64,000 nt of DNA from Girardinichthys multiradiatus (lineage: Eukaryota; Chordata; Actinopteri; Cyprinodontiformes; Goodeidae): contig NC_061794.1 in NCBI RefSeq assembly GCF_021462225.1, positions 21,401,284 through 21,465,283 on the forward strand, in the 5' to 3' direction. The notes below the pieces were generated by a model. The model worked only from the letters and a program-made list of their open reading frames with translations, did not search any database and was not told the DNA's origin. This document shows, piece by piece, positions 1 through 12,350 of this stretch (positions are counted from its first letter, which is position 1; the number at the start of each line of letters is the position of its first letter). Both the position numbers and the translations under genes were made by a program.

Positions 1-602
1 GAGGTCAGATCAGAGGACAATAGACAGTCTGGTTCAAGATGGTAGAAATGTAACAAGAGCTTAACTCTCCACTCTTAACAACCAAGGTATGCAGAATACC
101 ATCTCTGTATGCACAACATTTCAAACCCTGAAGCAGATGGGCTACCACTGCCATTCCTGGCAGCTCAAACAGGAAACTGAGGCTAGAATTTACACAGCCT
201 AAAAAAAAGTGGACAGTGACAAATTAGAAAAACTATTGGTCAAAAATTCAAAATCAGCAGAGACATTTAGTTGGAAGGCTCAGAATTTCACATGAACAAC
301 ATGAAAACATGGATTGTAATGGCCCGATATCAATGGTTCAGGCTGGTGGTGGTATAATGTTGTGGGTATTTAAATGACACAGATGACACAGTTGGTCTCT
401 TAGTACCAACTTCAGCTCTTTTTTCACCACAGTCTACCTGACTATTGTTTTATAACCATGCCCATCCCTTGCTGTGTACCCCTATTCTGATTTCAGCAGG
501 ATAATTAATGAAAGAATTAATGAAGTTTTGAAGGTAAAGATGGATCCCACATTGTAATTGTAAAGTGTATCTAATAAAGTGTACACTATACCACTATGTT
601 TT
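1..602 (+). mobile_element. Decayed Tc1-like DNA transposon, 3' part
   Basis: The stretch reads as a mutated copy of a common fish Tc1 transposase gene, followed by the end motif with AATAAAGTGTACAC near 573-590. Recognisable pieces in order are a block around 30-130 encoding the region before the catalytic core, a GGCTGGTGGTGGTATAATG-like block near 340-360 (the family's GGGSVMVWG strand), and a block near 425-510 ending in a CAGCAGGATAAT motif (the family's QQDN). Stops and indels break every frame, and the region after QQDN that should hold the third catalytic acid is mostly deleted. The 5' part lies outside the window. Identification rests on remembered family sequence. Confidence 0.7.
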
Positions 603-3275
603 ATGTTGTCTTGGTCTGTTATATATAGTCTCATTAAGATATATTTAAATATAACATACACAGGTTTGTGCTCGAAATATGACAACATGTAAAAAAGGTT
701 CATGGGATGTACATACAAATCATTAGAAATGCAAATAAGCTGTCTTTGTACTGCAACAGTCACTGAGTTTTACATGCAAGGCAGCCATATTGGAATTTTG
801 AGTTTGGGGCTGGTGAGAAATTATACTTTTATATACAACAATTACAACTTCAGGTGAATTTTCTGTTTTATTTTTCTGTTAACGTTGAACATGAAAATTT
901 CTCCTCCAGAGTAAAACTGGAACATCTTTCCACCTTCATGCAGTGTAAATTTTCTTTTTTGTCTTTTCATCCAAGTCCAAGACCAATTCCTGCTGTACTC
1001 CTGTTGCAAACTTTCTATCAAGATGATGATATTTGGAAAACTTGGTATGTACTGAGGTGGAACGTATTTCTACAAGTTTGAGAACAAGTTTGAGAACCAC
1101 TGCTGTAGAAAACTTTTTGAATGACAGTGCTTCAGAGATTAAACAAAGCATCTTTAATAGCCTCTCATCTGCCCCCTTCATCCTGCAAATTATTAAAAGT
1201 CAAGCCTCTTGTGGGGCGGAATATGGCAGCAATATGCTGATACTTCAATCATCTGGGAGGAAATTCCACATGTAGAGGGGAGGAATTGCACACAGTATAC
1301 AGTGCAGCCACGACCTTGCCTTCATGGCATGTGCGACAGAGAAACTTGACAGACCACATCAAACCTCTCGCATTTTTACAGGTCTAAAAACTCTGCCTTG
1401 TTATGCATTTTTACAAGGGGACCTGCCATTTCTTTATTTGCTCTTACAAAGGGTGTGTAAGACTATTTTCATAAGCATATACTCTATTTCAACAAATCTT
1501 TAACAGGTGGAGTTCAGGTCGGAACATCATGTGATATCATTATCTGTCATCCAGGGAAGATTTTTAACTCAGTATTTTATCACACTTTGTTTCTCTGGCT
1601 TGGCCTTCATAATAACCCATTTTTTCTCCCAAGAGCTCATTCATCAATAAAATACAACATTAATAAAGGGTTAAATGTAACACAAGCGGAGATTATGCCA
1701 CAAACCTGTCTCAAGTTTCATGTTAAATTCTGTTAAACTGTTGATACATGCTTCTTTGTGTCTTTTAAATGCATCTTAGCTTCTGTTTTTATCATATCCA
1801 AGCAATACAGACACTGATGAGCATCCAGCCAGATGATTCTTACAGCAAAGTGCAATTTGTGCCACTCTTGGGTGCACAACCCTATAATTACCTGAAAATG
1901 CAAACTGGAAGTTATGCTCAACAATGAGAAGAAACTAATAAAACTGAAAGCTTTTGGTGCTCAGTCGTGGCAAGTCTTTTAAAGGTATATTAATAGTATG
2001 TTTAAATGCTGTGGCACTTTTCTGTTTGTAATGTGGAAACAATCTGGTACACCTGGAACACTAAATATCTGTATTCTGAACACTGAAGTCAGGTCACAGT
2101 GTATGAAAGCACAATCATATTTAACTTTTAACAATGCACACTGGCTTTGTAACAGATTTATAATTGCTCTTTTCCTGTGCAATTTGCTAGATTTCATTAC
2201 ATGATTTCTTGTACACTAGATGGATAAACAGTATCGGTCAATGAAAAGGTGAGAATGATGTAAATTTACATGAATTTATAATGTATGTTAAAAAAAGAAC
2301 ACTAAACAGCTGTTTTTGACCTAGAGAAATGCAAATAGTTACAAAAAATACATTGTCTACATGTACCAAAAATCTATAAGTAATACTGCCTAAAAATACA
2401 CTCACTTGAGGAACAAGTTTGTGGACAAAGGTACACAATGTTATGCCTCTAACCTGTTTATGAATGCGCATCAGCTTCAGAATGCAGCAATATCAAAGCA
2501 GCAAGAAAATACTTTCATAACCTTTCATTATCATTTGTACTATAAAAACCTGTAGGTGTGGTTGTATTTCTCTGAAAAACAATGACGAAAAAAGGCCAAG
2601 GACACATTTTTGTATGTCTCAGGTCCTTTGTGAAACCAAGCAGATTGTATGCGTGGAATGTACTTTTTAGGACATACCTGTAAGTCCCTATTTTTCTTTC
2701 ACTCTCATTCACAGAAGACTAAACATTCTTACACTCATAAGGTTTGTGGGCAGCCTATTGTTATACAACAAGCACCTTTGCTCACATAGGCCGCTGATTC
2801 TAATTTGATCTTGAATATTGTCTATTTAACCATGATATAGTAGTTGTGCTCATAAACTGATGCGTAACTGTAAATATACCCAACTATACACTAAATTTAA
2901 TCTTAGTGTAAAAAATATTTTAATAAGTCACAACAAAAGATATGCAGAAAGATAAAACATAGTTAAAAACACCAAACCAGGCAGACAGGTTGAACTATAA
3001 TTCACTGTAAATAGATGTAATTATTCAAATAGGGGTTCAGCCCTAACAACCTTCAGTACACACTAGAGATAAAGAAAAGTCAAAATCCAATTTAAAGACT
3101 GCACATTCTGAAAAACTGCAAACACACTTTTCCTGTAAAAGACATCTTACAATAACAGTTTGATATTGGTAGCAAGTGCTATCACCATGAGCTTTCAATC
3201 AGTAAAATCTACAGCTCCTCTGTAACCAGCACTGCTGTGATCCTTAATCTGAATGTACCCAGTCTGCCTAAAACA
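603..3275. other. Non-coding stretch, nothing recognised
   Basis: AT-rich sequence with only short chance reading frames (under about 100 codons, none with a recognisable motif). A more balanced patch at about 1190-1440 could be regulatory or an old repeat, but I cannot name it. Confidence 0.5.
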
Positions 3276-3329
3276 CTAATATTGACAGTTAATATCTAGA
3301 TTTTTGGGAAAATGTATGTGCATGGGATA

Positions 3330-4870
3330 AGACCAATTCTGTCTGGAGGAGGGGTTGGAGGGGTCTGCATGGTTTGGGTGGGCAGGCTGGCCGGAGTTGA
3401 TCTCGAGGTGGAGGGATCTCGGCTTCTCAGTGGGTTTTGGTATTGGCTCTGTGGGTTCTCTGCTTTCTATAGGCTTAGGTGAGGGTTTTCTCGTGGGGCT
3501 ACTTCTGGCTGGTGTATGGGTGATGGGCATGTGTTCTTGGGTTAAGATGCTGTGAGTCTTCTTTTCGCAGGGGTGCACTCTCACAGGAAGGGGCTTTATT
3601 TTTGGAAGGCTGGTGGAAGCGCATTTGTGGTGGTGGAGGAGGTTGGTGGCAGCCTCTTTGCGGTGAGGGCTGTGGCCATTCGGTGGCGCCCTTCAGCTTG
3701 CTGGGCCGGCGTCTTTTCCTTGGGTGGTGTGTCGCTGGGTCTGCTTGACTACCAGGCTGGCGCTGGTGGTTTTGGTTAATTTATCTATGGGGGGGTGCAT
3801 GTGCCTAGGCGGGCTCAGGTTTGCATTTGGGTGGGCCTGCCATTTTGGGTCGTGTGTGGCTTGTTAGCTTCCTCAGTGTTGGTGTGGAGTGTGTTTTGCT
3901 GCTCCACTGGCCTGGTTATTGTGCTCCAGCCATGGGGATCCTGGCCAGGCAGTGTGCGGCGGTGATTGGGATGTGGTTTCACTTTGGCAGAGAGGTGGCC
4001 TACTTGGTGCGGCAGGGTATGTCATGTGGGAGTGTATGCAACGGGCATGCTGGGGCACCTTCAGGGTTGAGGTGTGTGTGCACGGTCTTTGGTGTGCTGT
4101 GGTGGCCTCCCTTCAATGCTTCCTTCTGTGGCTCTGGGGAGATCAGGGCGGTGGGCTGGAGGGTGGCATATAGGGGTTGCAGTGTGTGGGGTGTGGGGGT
4201 TGTGTCCTCTTTTTGGATGTGTGGTCACCAGCATTTAAATTGGCTGAGTGGTGGTGGTGGGGCTGAGCTGGTTGGTGTTTCTCCCTGGGCTGTCGTTGCA
4301 GTGGCGGGGATGTGGTGTGTTTGTGTGGTTGCGGGGGCACAGGGTCGGGGCCGTGCCGCCAGCTGGGGGACCTCTTGCTTGGTGAGTTTGTCCCGTCTTG
4401 GTGTGGGGTCGGGGGGTCAGTTGTGAGCATGGTGCTCGGTGGTGTCTACTCTGTTGCGCCTGTGGACGGTTGCTTGGGTGGTGTTGCACGAGGCCCTTCT
4501 CTTGCAGTCGCGGCGAGCTATGTGCTGGGGGGCAGGACGCAGCAGAGGTGCATGGAGTGGGGCTGTGTGTGAAGCTTGAGCTGTTTGGATGTGTCTTCAT
4601 CGACCCCTGCGGGGAGGGGATTCATGGCATTTGGGTTCGGGGGCATGCGTTCCATTTCTGTGTCCTGGTTGGAGGTGGCTCTGTGGGGCAATTCATGTTG
4701 ATTCACTGGGTTCCCCTGGTGCTCTCTTCTGCTCTTCTCTGGGGGTTTGTGGCAGTCCCAGAAGTGGTCCTCCTAGGGTTCCTGTGCTCTGGGGGCCTTT
4801 GGATGTCTGGGGCTCAGATCTCCTCCGTGTCTGTCTCGGGTCCACGGGGGCAGATCAGTGGCTCCTCACA
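3330..4870. repeat. G/T-skewed block of about 1.5 kb, unclassified
   Basis: The plus strand is very rich in G and T, with many TGGTG, GGGGTG and GTGTG words, and poor in A, unlike the AT-rich flanks. Because stop codons need A, this composition produces long open frames on both strands: 201 and 194 codons on plus (3821-4426, 4398-4982), and Pro/His/Thr-rich frames of 95-121 codons on minus. None has a recognisable domain, and the Cys/Gly/Val/Trp make-up of the plus products is what the base composition alone predicts. It may be the untranslated or low-complexity part of a larger repeat running on to about 5.9 kb. This is an inference. Confidence 0.55.
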
Positions 4871-5094
4871 CTCGGTATTGAATATTTTTATGAAGAAAAG
4901 TTATATACATAAGCACGCTTACACTTACACCCACAGGTGTTTAGATTCAGGTGTTAACAGATACACAGACGTTCCATATTGAGCCGCAGTTACCACTAAA
5001 TACATATTCCATTCATTAGTACCGTGCACTTTTGGTAACAATGCTGTTGTTATATATATATCTGCAGGTGTAGAAGCAGTCTTCTGGAGTGTTA

Positions 5095-5222
5095 TCTTGT
5101 ATTCTCTTTACCCTACTTTCTCTGCCCCATTACTTTTCTCCTTCTCTCCCTTTTTCTTTTTTGCCCCACCTCTCTATCTTTCTTGCTTCTTTTTTTTCCT
5201 CTTCATTTCCGTCTCCGTGTCC
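5095..5222 (+). repeat. Polypyrimidine tract
   Basis: About 125 bases that are almost all C and T, with runs such as CTCCTTCTCTCCCTTTTTC. It lies just downstream of the G/T-skewed block and may belong to the same element. Confidence 0.7.
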
Positions 5223-5282
5223 ATTGCAATGAAATAATCCCAGTGCAATTTCTAATAAAGTTTATTATATAAATATCAAAGA

Positions 5283-5312
5283 GGAGCATTATAGCATTAG
5301 CCGTAATGCTCC
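5283..5312. repeat. Short inverted repeat (9-bp arms)
   Basis: GGAGCATTA at 5283-5291 pairs perfectly with TAATGCTCC at 5304-5312 across a 12-base loop. It follows an AATAAAG-like motif by some 25 bases. It could be a hairpin at an element end, but chance is possible at this length. Confidence 0.5.
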
Positions 5313-5469
5313 ACTTCTGAAAGTAAATCTGTTGGGCTTCTACTTGGCACTCAGAAAACAATTCTTAGTGCTACTCTGCCGGACAGGACATGGTAAAAAA
5401 AAAGAACAAGACAATATTTTTAAGCAGTTTAAGTTTTGAAATTAAACACCCAGCATGATAGTTCCCCCA

Positions 5470-5590
5470 TTTACTCATTCCGATTTGTGATTGGGACCTG
5501 TAACTGATAAAAAAACTTTTATCTCATCTGTTTGTCTCTGATTGCCACAGTTTACAACATCTCAGAAACTTCATTTAGCTTTTAGCTTAA
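5470..5590 (+). repeat. Dispersed repeat family A, copy 1
   Basis: Shares an ordered series of blocks with 50755-50850 in the same orientation: TTGTGATTGGGACCTGTAA against TTATGATTGTGACCTGTAA, then TTATCTCATCT, then TCTGATTG/TATGATTG, then ACAGTTT. This is well beyond chance and shows a repeat present twice in the window. The family was not recognised by name. It may be the tail of the element that includes the G/T block. Confidence 0.6.
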
Positions 5591-7704
5591 AAAACCTCTG
5601 CAGTGTTGCTTCAATAGCAGCATCTAGTTGTCATTCTGTTCTGCATGTTATTCTATTGCCTGGGTCTACTGTTTGGTCTGCATTAGTCTGTGAACTTGCT
5701 GTTAGCAGTAGGTTTACTTACACTACAGACTTGTGTATGTTAAAAAAAAATCCTGCCCTTGCACTTTGTATAATTTTTTTCTGCCCTTCTGTCCTGTATA
5801 ACTATAATTGTTTGTCCACTCTGACAGATTCATGCTCCTAAGTGATTTTTGTCTAATCTATAGTAAGTCTGTGGATTAAACAAAGCTTTAATGCAATAAA
5901 TGACAGGCAGAATCACTTAAATCTTCCAGAGACACACCAACAGTTAGAAAGCCTGCACTGTAGACGTTTCTATTAAGATATAAGCATATGAGAAGAATGT
6001 AGCAGTTTTAGTTTAATTTGATTAGTATTTGCAGGGCTAGTATAAACTGAGTGATTCTAAAAATCTCTGTTATGACTTTAAGAGCTTGATTTTATATTTT
6101 AGTTTTAAAAGATTGAATCCTTTCTGCAGTTTTTATTCCAAATCATTCTGCAAGCATTCAGAACCAAAAGAATAATAAATGAGAAATGACTTTTTTCAAC
6201 TTGATCTTGGATTTGTGAAAGCCACAAGAATTTGAGAGAAAACAAAATGCCTGTCAGGGCGAGCATACAAGAAGCAAAAGAGGGAATCTGGCGTGGCCTA
6301 AGCAAACTCATAAAAATATTTCCCTTTTATTTAATGTCGTCCATAATTCATTGCCAGGAAAAGCTAATCAATAGCACCTTAATGAAAACTTGAGCCATAT
6401 TTTATTTTGCCGCAGAGAAGTCCCAGATCAGCATTTGTTGTCTTGTTATGTGTTGGTTTTCACCCTTGGGCTGTTTGACAGATGTGCATCACGTTTGCAG
6501 CTGCCCTAAATATTTTCTCTCTTCTACCACATATGTTTTTAAAAACGCCACAGAAGTGGGAGGGAAATTTCTGATGATGACAGCAATTTAGGCTTGATGA
6601 AGAGCAATCAAAAACATTTTTATGTTCATTCAAGCCATACCCTAAGGCCCAAAACTGCAACAATGTTAACTAAAGCATATGCACTTTTTAAATTACTGGA
6701 AAAAAACCTAAAAACATTCAAAATAGCAATGGATTCTAATTTCAGGTTAAAAGAAGCTGAAAGTTGCCAAAGAATGACGATGTTGGGCTTGGAACGCCAA
6801 AACAATGTCCACCCTCGACTAAGTAGCTCTAAACAGACTAAGTAAGACTTCAGCTCAAATCTGAATTCATTAAGTATATAAGCATAGGAAATTATGTCTG
6901 AGAGCAGCAGCTTCGAGACTTTACAAACTGGCATGCTATGAAGGGATTTAAAAGAGCCCAGATACTCGGCCTTTGTGTCCATGCCCCTTTTGGGAGAAAG
7001 TAGACCCTACAGTTTGGATGGAAGTCAATGCAACTTTCAGGGTGTTAGGCCAATAAAAGGGTAAAATAAGCAAATAAATTTACTTTGTCAGCTTGTACAT
7101 CATAGCAGACAAGTTAAACAATAATATAAGGTCAGTTATGTTTGCTGATTTTCAAGATTGTACGGAAAACATGGTAGTAATGGAACAAATTGAAGGCTCC
7201 ATTCCATTGAAGTTTTTCAATATACATTTGCAAATATGTGACAAGCAGAAATGATATATTATTGTTTTTCTTATCTGGCATGATATTCAAGCAAATAAAC
7301 TTTACCTAACTTAACTGGTTGAATATCTAAAACATTTATTTTACCAACCAGCCTAGAAATTGCATTAACTCTCATTCAAACCACACCATATATTTTCCTG
7401 CTAAATGAGGCTGTTTGTAGAAGAAGAAAGTGACATGATGTTGAATCTACCTATAAACTGTGTTGTAAATCTAGGATTTCAGTTGTTCCATAACCCTGGG
7501 GAAAAGTGTTTTCAACAGAAGGGCTGTTTTTCCAGATGAGGAACATTTGTACTTTTAACCTACTTCCACAGAGATCCTTCATATTTCCTTCAAAGATTAT
7601 CTTTGAAGCCAAAGTGCTCACATCCATTTAACATACATATTCCAATGAAAACAATTTTTTGTCAATAAAATCCTGTCAGTATTTTCCAGATAGCGCCAAT
7701 ACAG
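5591..7704. other. Non-coding stretch with one possible regulatory patch
   Basis: No gene or named repeat seen. The frame at 5542-5841 (99 codons) has no motif and probably lies in repeat sequence. The patch 6380-6640 is less AT-biased and contains TGACAG next to a GATGTG/CATCAC-like motif, as in many vertebrate enhancers, but nothing proves function. Confidence 0.4.
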
Positions 7705-8620
7705 AAGCTAATGCCCCTTTTCCACTGGCTCTTGTTAGGTTTCACGGCTCAACTCCACTCGGTCACTCTCCATTCGGACAGAACCAGTTGTTTCCATTGA
7801 CCCACTGACAGCTGGAGCTATGGCTTGAAGCTTCACCTCCAGCCATCAGTCTAGTTCACTCTGCCACTATTAACATTAAAGTAATCTGTGTGAAACAATA
7901 AAAATAATATTAAATAAAGAAATAGAACAGAAAAACAAATACAAATAATGTTTGTGTTATTGTATGAAAGAATGTCTAATATATGTTTTTTTCACGTATA
8001 GGATGATCCACTGGGACAATTATCTGGAACACAGGCCAGCCAGAACATTTTATGTAAGGGGGCTGTGGCAGGAGAAGTGGAGAGGAAAGGCAATGCTGTC
8101 TGGACTGGTAAAGCTTCAAAGTTCGCCTGAAGAAGTTAAAATCTTTATGAGGAAAGTTTTTGTCTCAGCCATTGCAATTACAAGGAAAAGGACCACAGAC
8201 GATTGACCACTGAGAAGTTTGTTTTAGGTTGATATTGGATATTTGTGCTCTGCAGATTCAGAGGGCTCTTCCTCTCGTTTGACCTGATGCAGGCAGTCTA
8301 ATTACGGGCAGCTGCTCTCTGCCTGCTCCCTCCTCCTGCAGACACTGGTACGGTTAAGGACTGTCAATAAATGTCTGCACCAGACATGCTGTTGGTGGTA
8401 TGTTGTGTGTTTTGGCCATTGTGGTCCTCAATATTACTGAAGTCGCTCTTGAGTTTTATCAACTTTTCTCTCCACTACCTCTCAGAAAACCTTTCTCATT
8501 TCTCCTGGTCCCATGGCCAATCAGTGAAGAGCAGTCAGTTCACATCACAGTGAGTCCCGACTCAGTTCCAGTCGTACCTGCTCGGGAGCAGCGACCAAAA
8601 AACTAGGTACCGGTACAAAA
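7705..8620. mobile_element. Possible MITE or DNA-transposon relic
   Basis: The left part starts with a CCCCTTTTCCACTGG motif followed by CGGCTCAACTCCACTCGG. The right part has GACTCAGTTCCAG, TACCTGCTCGGG and a GGTACCGGTAC palindrome near 8606-8616. These are the kind of ends carried by a widespread fish MITE family that I remember only by pattern. The interior has an 84-codon frame (7952-8206) without known domains. Ends and target duplication are not resolved. Confidence 0.35.
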
Positions 8621-8625
8621 ACCTA

Positions 8626-10529
8626 CATAAACCCACATTAGATGACTGAAATGTAAATATTCATATGGTTGACGTAGCACAAAGACAACAGTGAATGCAC
8701 AACAATCTTAAGGTTGGCAATATAAATTTTTAGCATAATAGATAGTAAAACAAGAATCTCCAACCCAGCTAACATCGAAACTATGCAAATGTCAATTTTA
8801 TTAAGAATATTTAAGGTACATTGCATGTTTTATGTTTAACTCTCTTCTTCAGCCACAAATTGAACCTTCTAAGCTCAATAATGTTGTATAGCAAACATTT
8901 TTGCAAAGCAGCCAATTCATTTTGATCATTTAAATCATGACTATAATTCTTTTTTTCCAAGACTGTCACATAAAATCAAGTCAGACAGGCATTTAAGCAC
9001 AAATGTGTTAATAAAGTGAAAACAGAGCTGCTTCTAAACTAACCAGTGAGATGTGATGCTAATTGTTTCCAGTGATCCTTATCAACATACAATATGCTCT
9101 GGTTCCATCTGACTATGTATGAATTTGAGCTGCCATTACAAGAGAAAAGGTCATTTTTCATGCTCTGAGAGGCATTCTAATGAACTGTTCGCCATCTATT
9201 TAACACAGCCTCCAGTCCTCTAAAACAGACTTTCCATTTCCACGAACCGCAGTTGGGTTCACTTGTCAGGGGAGATGACTGCAAAACTTATGGAAACTTG
9301 TTTAATACCCGCTTTGAGAGTAAACAGTTATTCATCAAAAAAATAATAATGTCTCAAAAGGTCAGGCCATAAAAAAACAATATCTGCCCTCTTTCCATTC
9401 CCTATTGCATTAGTTAGTTTATAAAGGCAAGGGGCTGAGTAAAAAACAGAAACATGCACACAGTGGTAAGAACTTGAGAGACTGCTTTATGACTTGAAAT
9501 GAATAAATGATTCCATTGTCAAAACAGTAGATTATCACTGTGAAAGAGATCATCATTCTAATGATCAGCTTACACCAGACTTAAGTTGTCTTTCATGTGG
9601 CATTACATGAGTGTATACAGAGCTGTCCAGCAGCTACACATACTTTGCCTGCATTTGCATTGTCAGCTGGAGGTAAGGGCGTGGAGATCTGCCAGCAGCG
9701 AGGCTCCGGGCCAGTGCCATGACAGCTGACAACTCAGGCAGGCCCTGCGTGCAGCGTTGCACTTCTAAGAGCCAAGATCCCAGATCAAGTAAATCCTAAT
9801 CAGAGACTTAATATGCCTCTAATGTGAAAATTCATATTTCTACTCTGTGGCGTTTCATGTTCAAAAGGGAGCACATGTCATTTGGCATGCTTTCATATAT
9901 CACTAAGGCTCCCATCAGTCACTGATTATTGCGATAAGGAATTAAAATCCCTCAACGCAAAGCAGTCGGCACCACATTGCACTGGCTGTCAGAATTAACT
10001 AGTAAAAGTGACCTCAACACATAGATGTTAACGGAGAAGGAATCACATTTCATTAGTTAGACAGAAACATTAAGTCTCCCATACATTCATGGTTAACATA
10101 AATAAATACTGTAGAGCGAGCTCCATTGTTTCAAATTCAAACACTGAATCGTCTTTGATCGTTCTGGTTCAAAGTATTGTTAATGAGATGCAAGAGAAGG
10201 TACCAGAGTGACCCCCATTTCCTCTGGCTTTAAGCAGTAATGCAGTGCTGCCTGGTGCTGCACGCTGTTGATCAGCTGACTGAAAGACAACTACTCCTCT
10301 TTTCTCTCGCCTATAAGAGAGACATTTATGTCTATGTAGAAATATTTCTAGTCGCAAACGCAAACAAACACAGTCATGGTGTGGAATCGAAAATAGCACC
10401 TCTAATCAGATCTTTGAAAGGTAGCCCTGCTCTAAATCTACAGTTTGCAAGCCACAAGCAGGATTTAAAAATCAAAATAATAAACAAATGTTATAGATAA
10501 CAATATTGTAATTGTAATAATCCATATGT
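8626..10529. other. Non-coding stretch, candidate conserved regulatory DNA
   Basis: No gene or repeat recognised. About 9100-10090 has balanced composition, few simple repeats, and motifs such as TAATGAACTG, GTCAGCTG (E-box-like) and AATTAACTAG. It resembles conserved vertebrate non-coding elements in texture only. Confidence 0.3.
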
Positions 10530-10535
10530 TCTACT

Positions 10536-11034
10536 ATCTCGTCTCTCGTTGTCTTCCGCTTTATCCGGGACCGGGTCGCGGGGGCAACAAACTCAGCAGA
10601 CGCCCAGACGTCCCTCTCCCGAGACACCTCCTCCAGCTCCTCCGGGGGGAGCCCAAAGCGTTCCCAGGCCAGCTGAGAGACATAGTCAACCAGCGTGTCC
10701 TGGGTCGTCCCCTGGGCCTCCTCCCGGTGGGACATGCCTGGAACACCTCCCGAGGAAGGCGTCCAGGAGGCATCCGGTATAGATGCCTGAGCACCTCAAC
10801 TGGCTCCTAGCCCCCCCCCCCCGGATGGCTGAGCTCCTCACCTTATCTCTAAGGGAGTGCCCGGCAACCCTACGGAGGAAGCTCATTTCAGCCGCTTGTA
10901 TCCGGGATCTCGTTCTTTCGGTCATGACCCAAAGTTCATGGCCATAGGTGAGAGTAGGAACGTAGACCGACCAGTAAATCGAGAGTTTCACTTCTCGGCT
11001 TAGCTCTCTCTTCACCACAACGTCTACTGTCTTA
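10536..11034 (-). mobile_element. Rex3 LINE, 3'-terminal fragment (copy A)
   Basis: On the minus strand this encodes the C-terminal end of the Rex3 (RTE clade) polyprotein: a segment with VVVKRELS, LSIYWSVYVPTLTYGHELWVMTERTRSRIQAAEMSFLRRVAGHSLRD and a downstream RPRGRPRTRW / ERFGLPPEELEEVSRERDVWAS tail. The frame is broken, partly by a run of about 13 C near 10810-10822. The reverse transcriptase core is absent, so this is a 5'-truncated dead copy. Possible target duplications are TCTACTATCT at 10530-10539 and TCTACTGTCT at 11033-11042 (9 of 10 match). The same 3' end (complement of GTCTTCCGC) is seen in copies B and C. Confidence 0.85.
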
Positions 11035-11117
11035 CTAGCAATTGAAGCAATTGTTGCTTTTCTGTCTAAAAATGAGAGCAACTAGGTCATCCCATTGAGA
11101 ATATTTTGGTCTAAAAG

Positions 11118-11262
11118 GGATCGGCTCGTGGTACAACTGTGGAGCGCATGACCCATGTGTGAAGGCTTTGGTTTTCCACCTCTCTCCACCCTATTTCCTG
11201 TCTGCCTACTTTCAGAAAATTAAACAAAAAATAAAGGCCACTAGTGCTGCAAAACAAAATAT
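11118..11262 (+). mobile_element. SINE family 2, 3' part (copy 1)
   Basis: Shares its 3' half with the minus-strand copy at 25948-26105: CTCTCCACCC, TTTCCTGTCTGCCTACT (TTTTCTGTCAGCCTACT in the other copy), and AAAATAAAGGCCACTAGTG just before an A/T-rich tail. A GGTACAACTGTGGAGCGCATG-like start resembles a decayed tRNA A box. Non-coding. It needs LINE enzymes for movement. Confidence 0.6.
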
Positions 11263-12020
11263 ATATATAAAAAAAGAAATACGTACAAACAATGTTGAGG
11301 TGATCCATCGATTTTTGGGCAAAAATCAGGATATATTTGGATTAAAAGTAAAAGCATTTTAGACATCCAAATGAGGTTTTTAAATGTTTATTACAGTGGT
11401 CTGAATGTAGATATGTTTAAGACTAAATCAGCTGGCTAGACTCGCATTCAGGATCTCTTACTTACCTGCACACACTAATGAGCTACACATCCGCATGCAT
11501 GTTTATGGACTAATAATATGTAAGTCCAGGAAGTTTCATGTGTACCGTCATCATTTTATTGTCATTGCTAAAGAAAGTTGTAAAGCTGTATTATCTCTGT
11601 AATATAAGCATCTCTGTGAGTTTACATCATCAGCTGAGGTACTGCTGCTGTTTGAGACTGTAGTAGTTCTGGTTCTGGTTAGGAACTCCCTTTACAGTAG
11701 AAATATCCATATATGTCTCTATATTTATCCCAATTCTTTCAGTTTATCTATTTTTTTTACAATTGAGAAAATAAAAATATAAAGTCTTGCTTTGGTCCAT
11801 ATTAGTATGGCAATATCACAACCGAAATTGATGAGGAAATTGCATAGCTCAAATGAAGCTGTCTTTGTGTTTACTTTCTGGAATTTTTACATGATTTACA
11901 GTGTAGATCATTTTTAGGTCCACATTTATTTTTATGGACCTAACAATTGTTTTGTTTAATTTAGACCACTTTTGACCACTTTGCTACGTCTAATCTAAAC
12001 ACATAGGTCTAAATCAGGAC
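11263..12020. other. Non-coding stretch, nothing recognised
   Basis: AT-rich spacer between a SINE and the intact Tc1 element. No reading frame, RNA gene or repeat was recognised. Confidence 0.5.
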
Positions 12021-12022
12021 TA

Positions 12023-12222
12023 CAGGTCCTTCTCAAAATATTAGCATATTGTGATAAAGTTAATTATTTTCCATAATGTCATGATGAAAATTTAACATTC
12101 ATATATTTTAGATTCATTGCACACTAACTGAAATATTTCAGGTCTTTTATTGTCTTAATACGGATGATTTTGGCATACAGCTCATGAAAACCCAAAATTC
12201 CTATCTCACAAAATTAGCATAT
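12023..12222 (+). repeat. Left terminal inverted repeat of the Tc1 element
   Basis: 200 bases that match the reverse complement of 13392-13591 with about four differences, for example near the TTAATTATTTTCC and TTCATATATTTTAG stretches. The transposase's N-terminal helices would bind within it. Confidence 0.93.
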
Positions 12223-12350
12223 CATTAAAAGGGTCTCTAAACGAGCTATGAACCTAATCATCTGAATCAACGAGTTAACTCTAAACACCTGCAAAAGATT
12301 CCTGAGGCCTTTAAAACTCCCAGCCTGGTTCATCACTCAAAACCCCAATC

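Noticed and set aside
3821..4982. Two overlapping plus-strand frames of 201 and 194 codons, and Pro-rich minus-strand frames, as genes
   Set aside because: The block is poor in A, so stop codons are rare on both strands. The products follow base composition and carry no domain.
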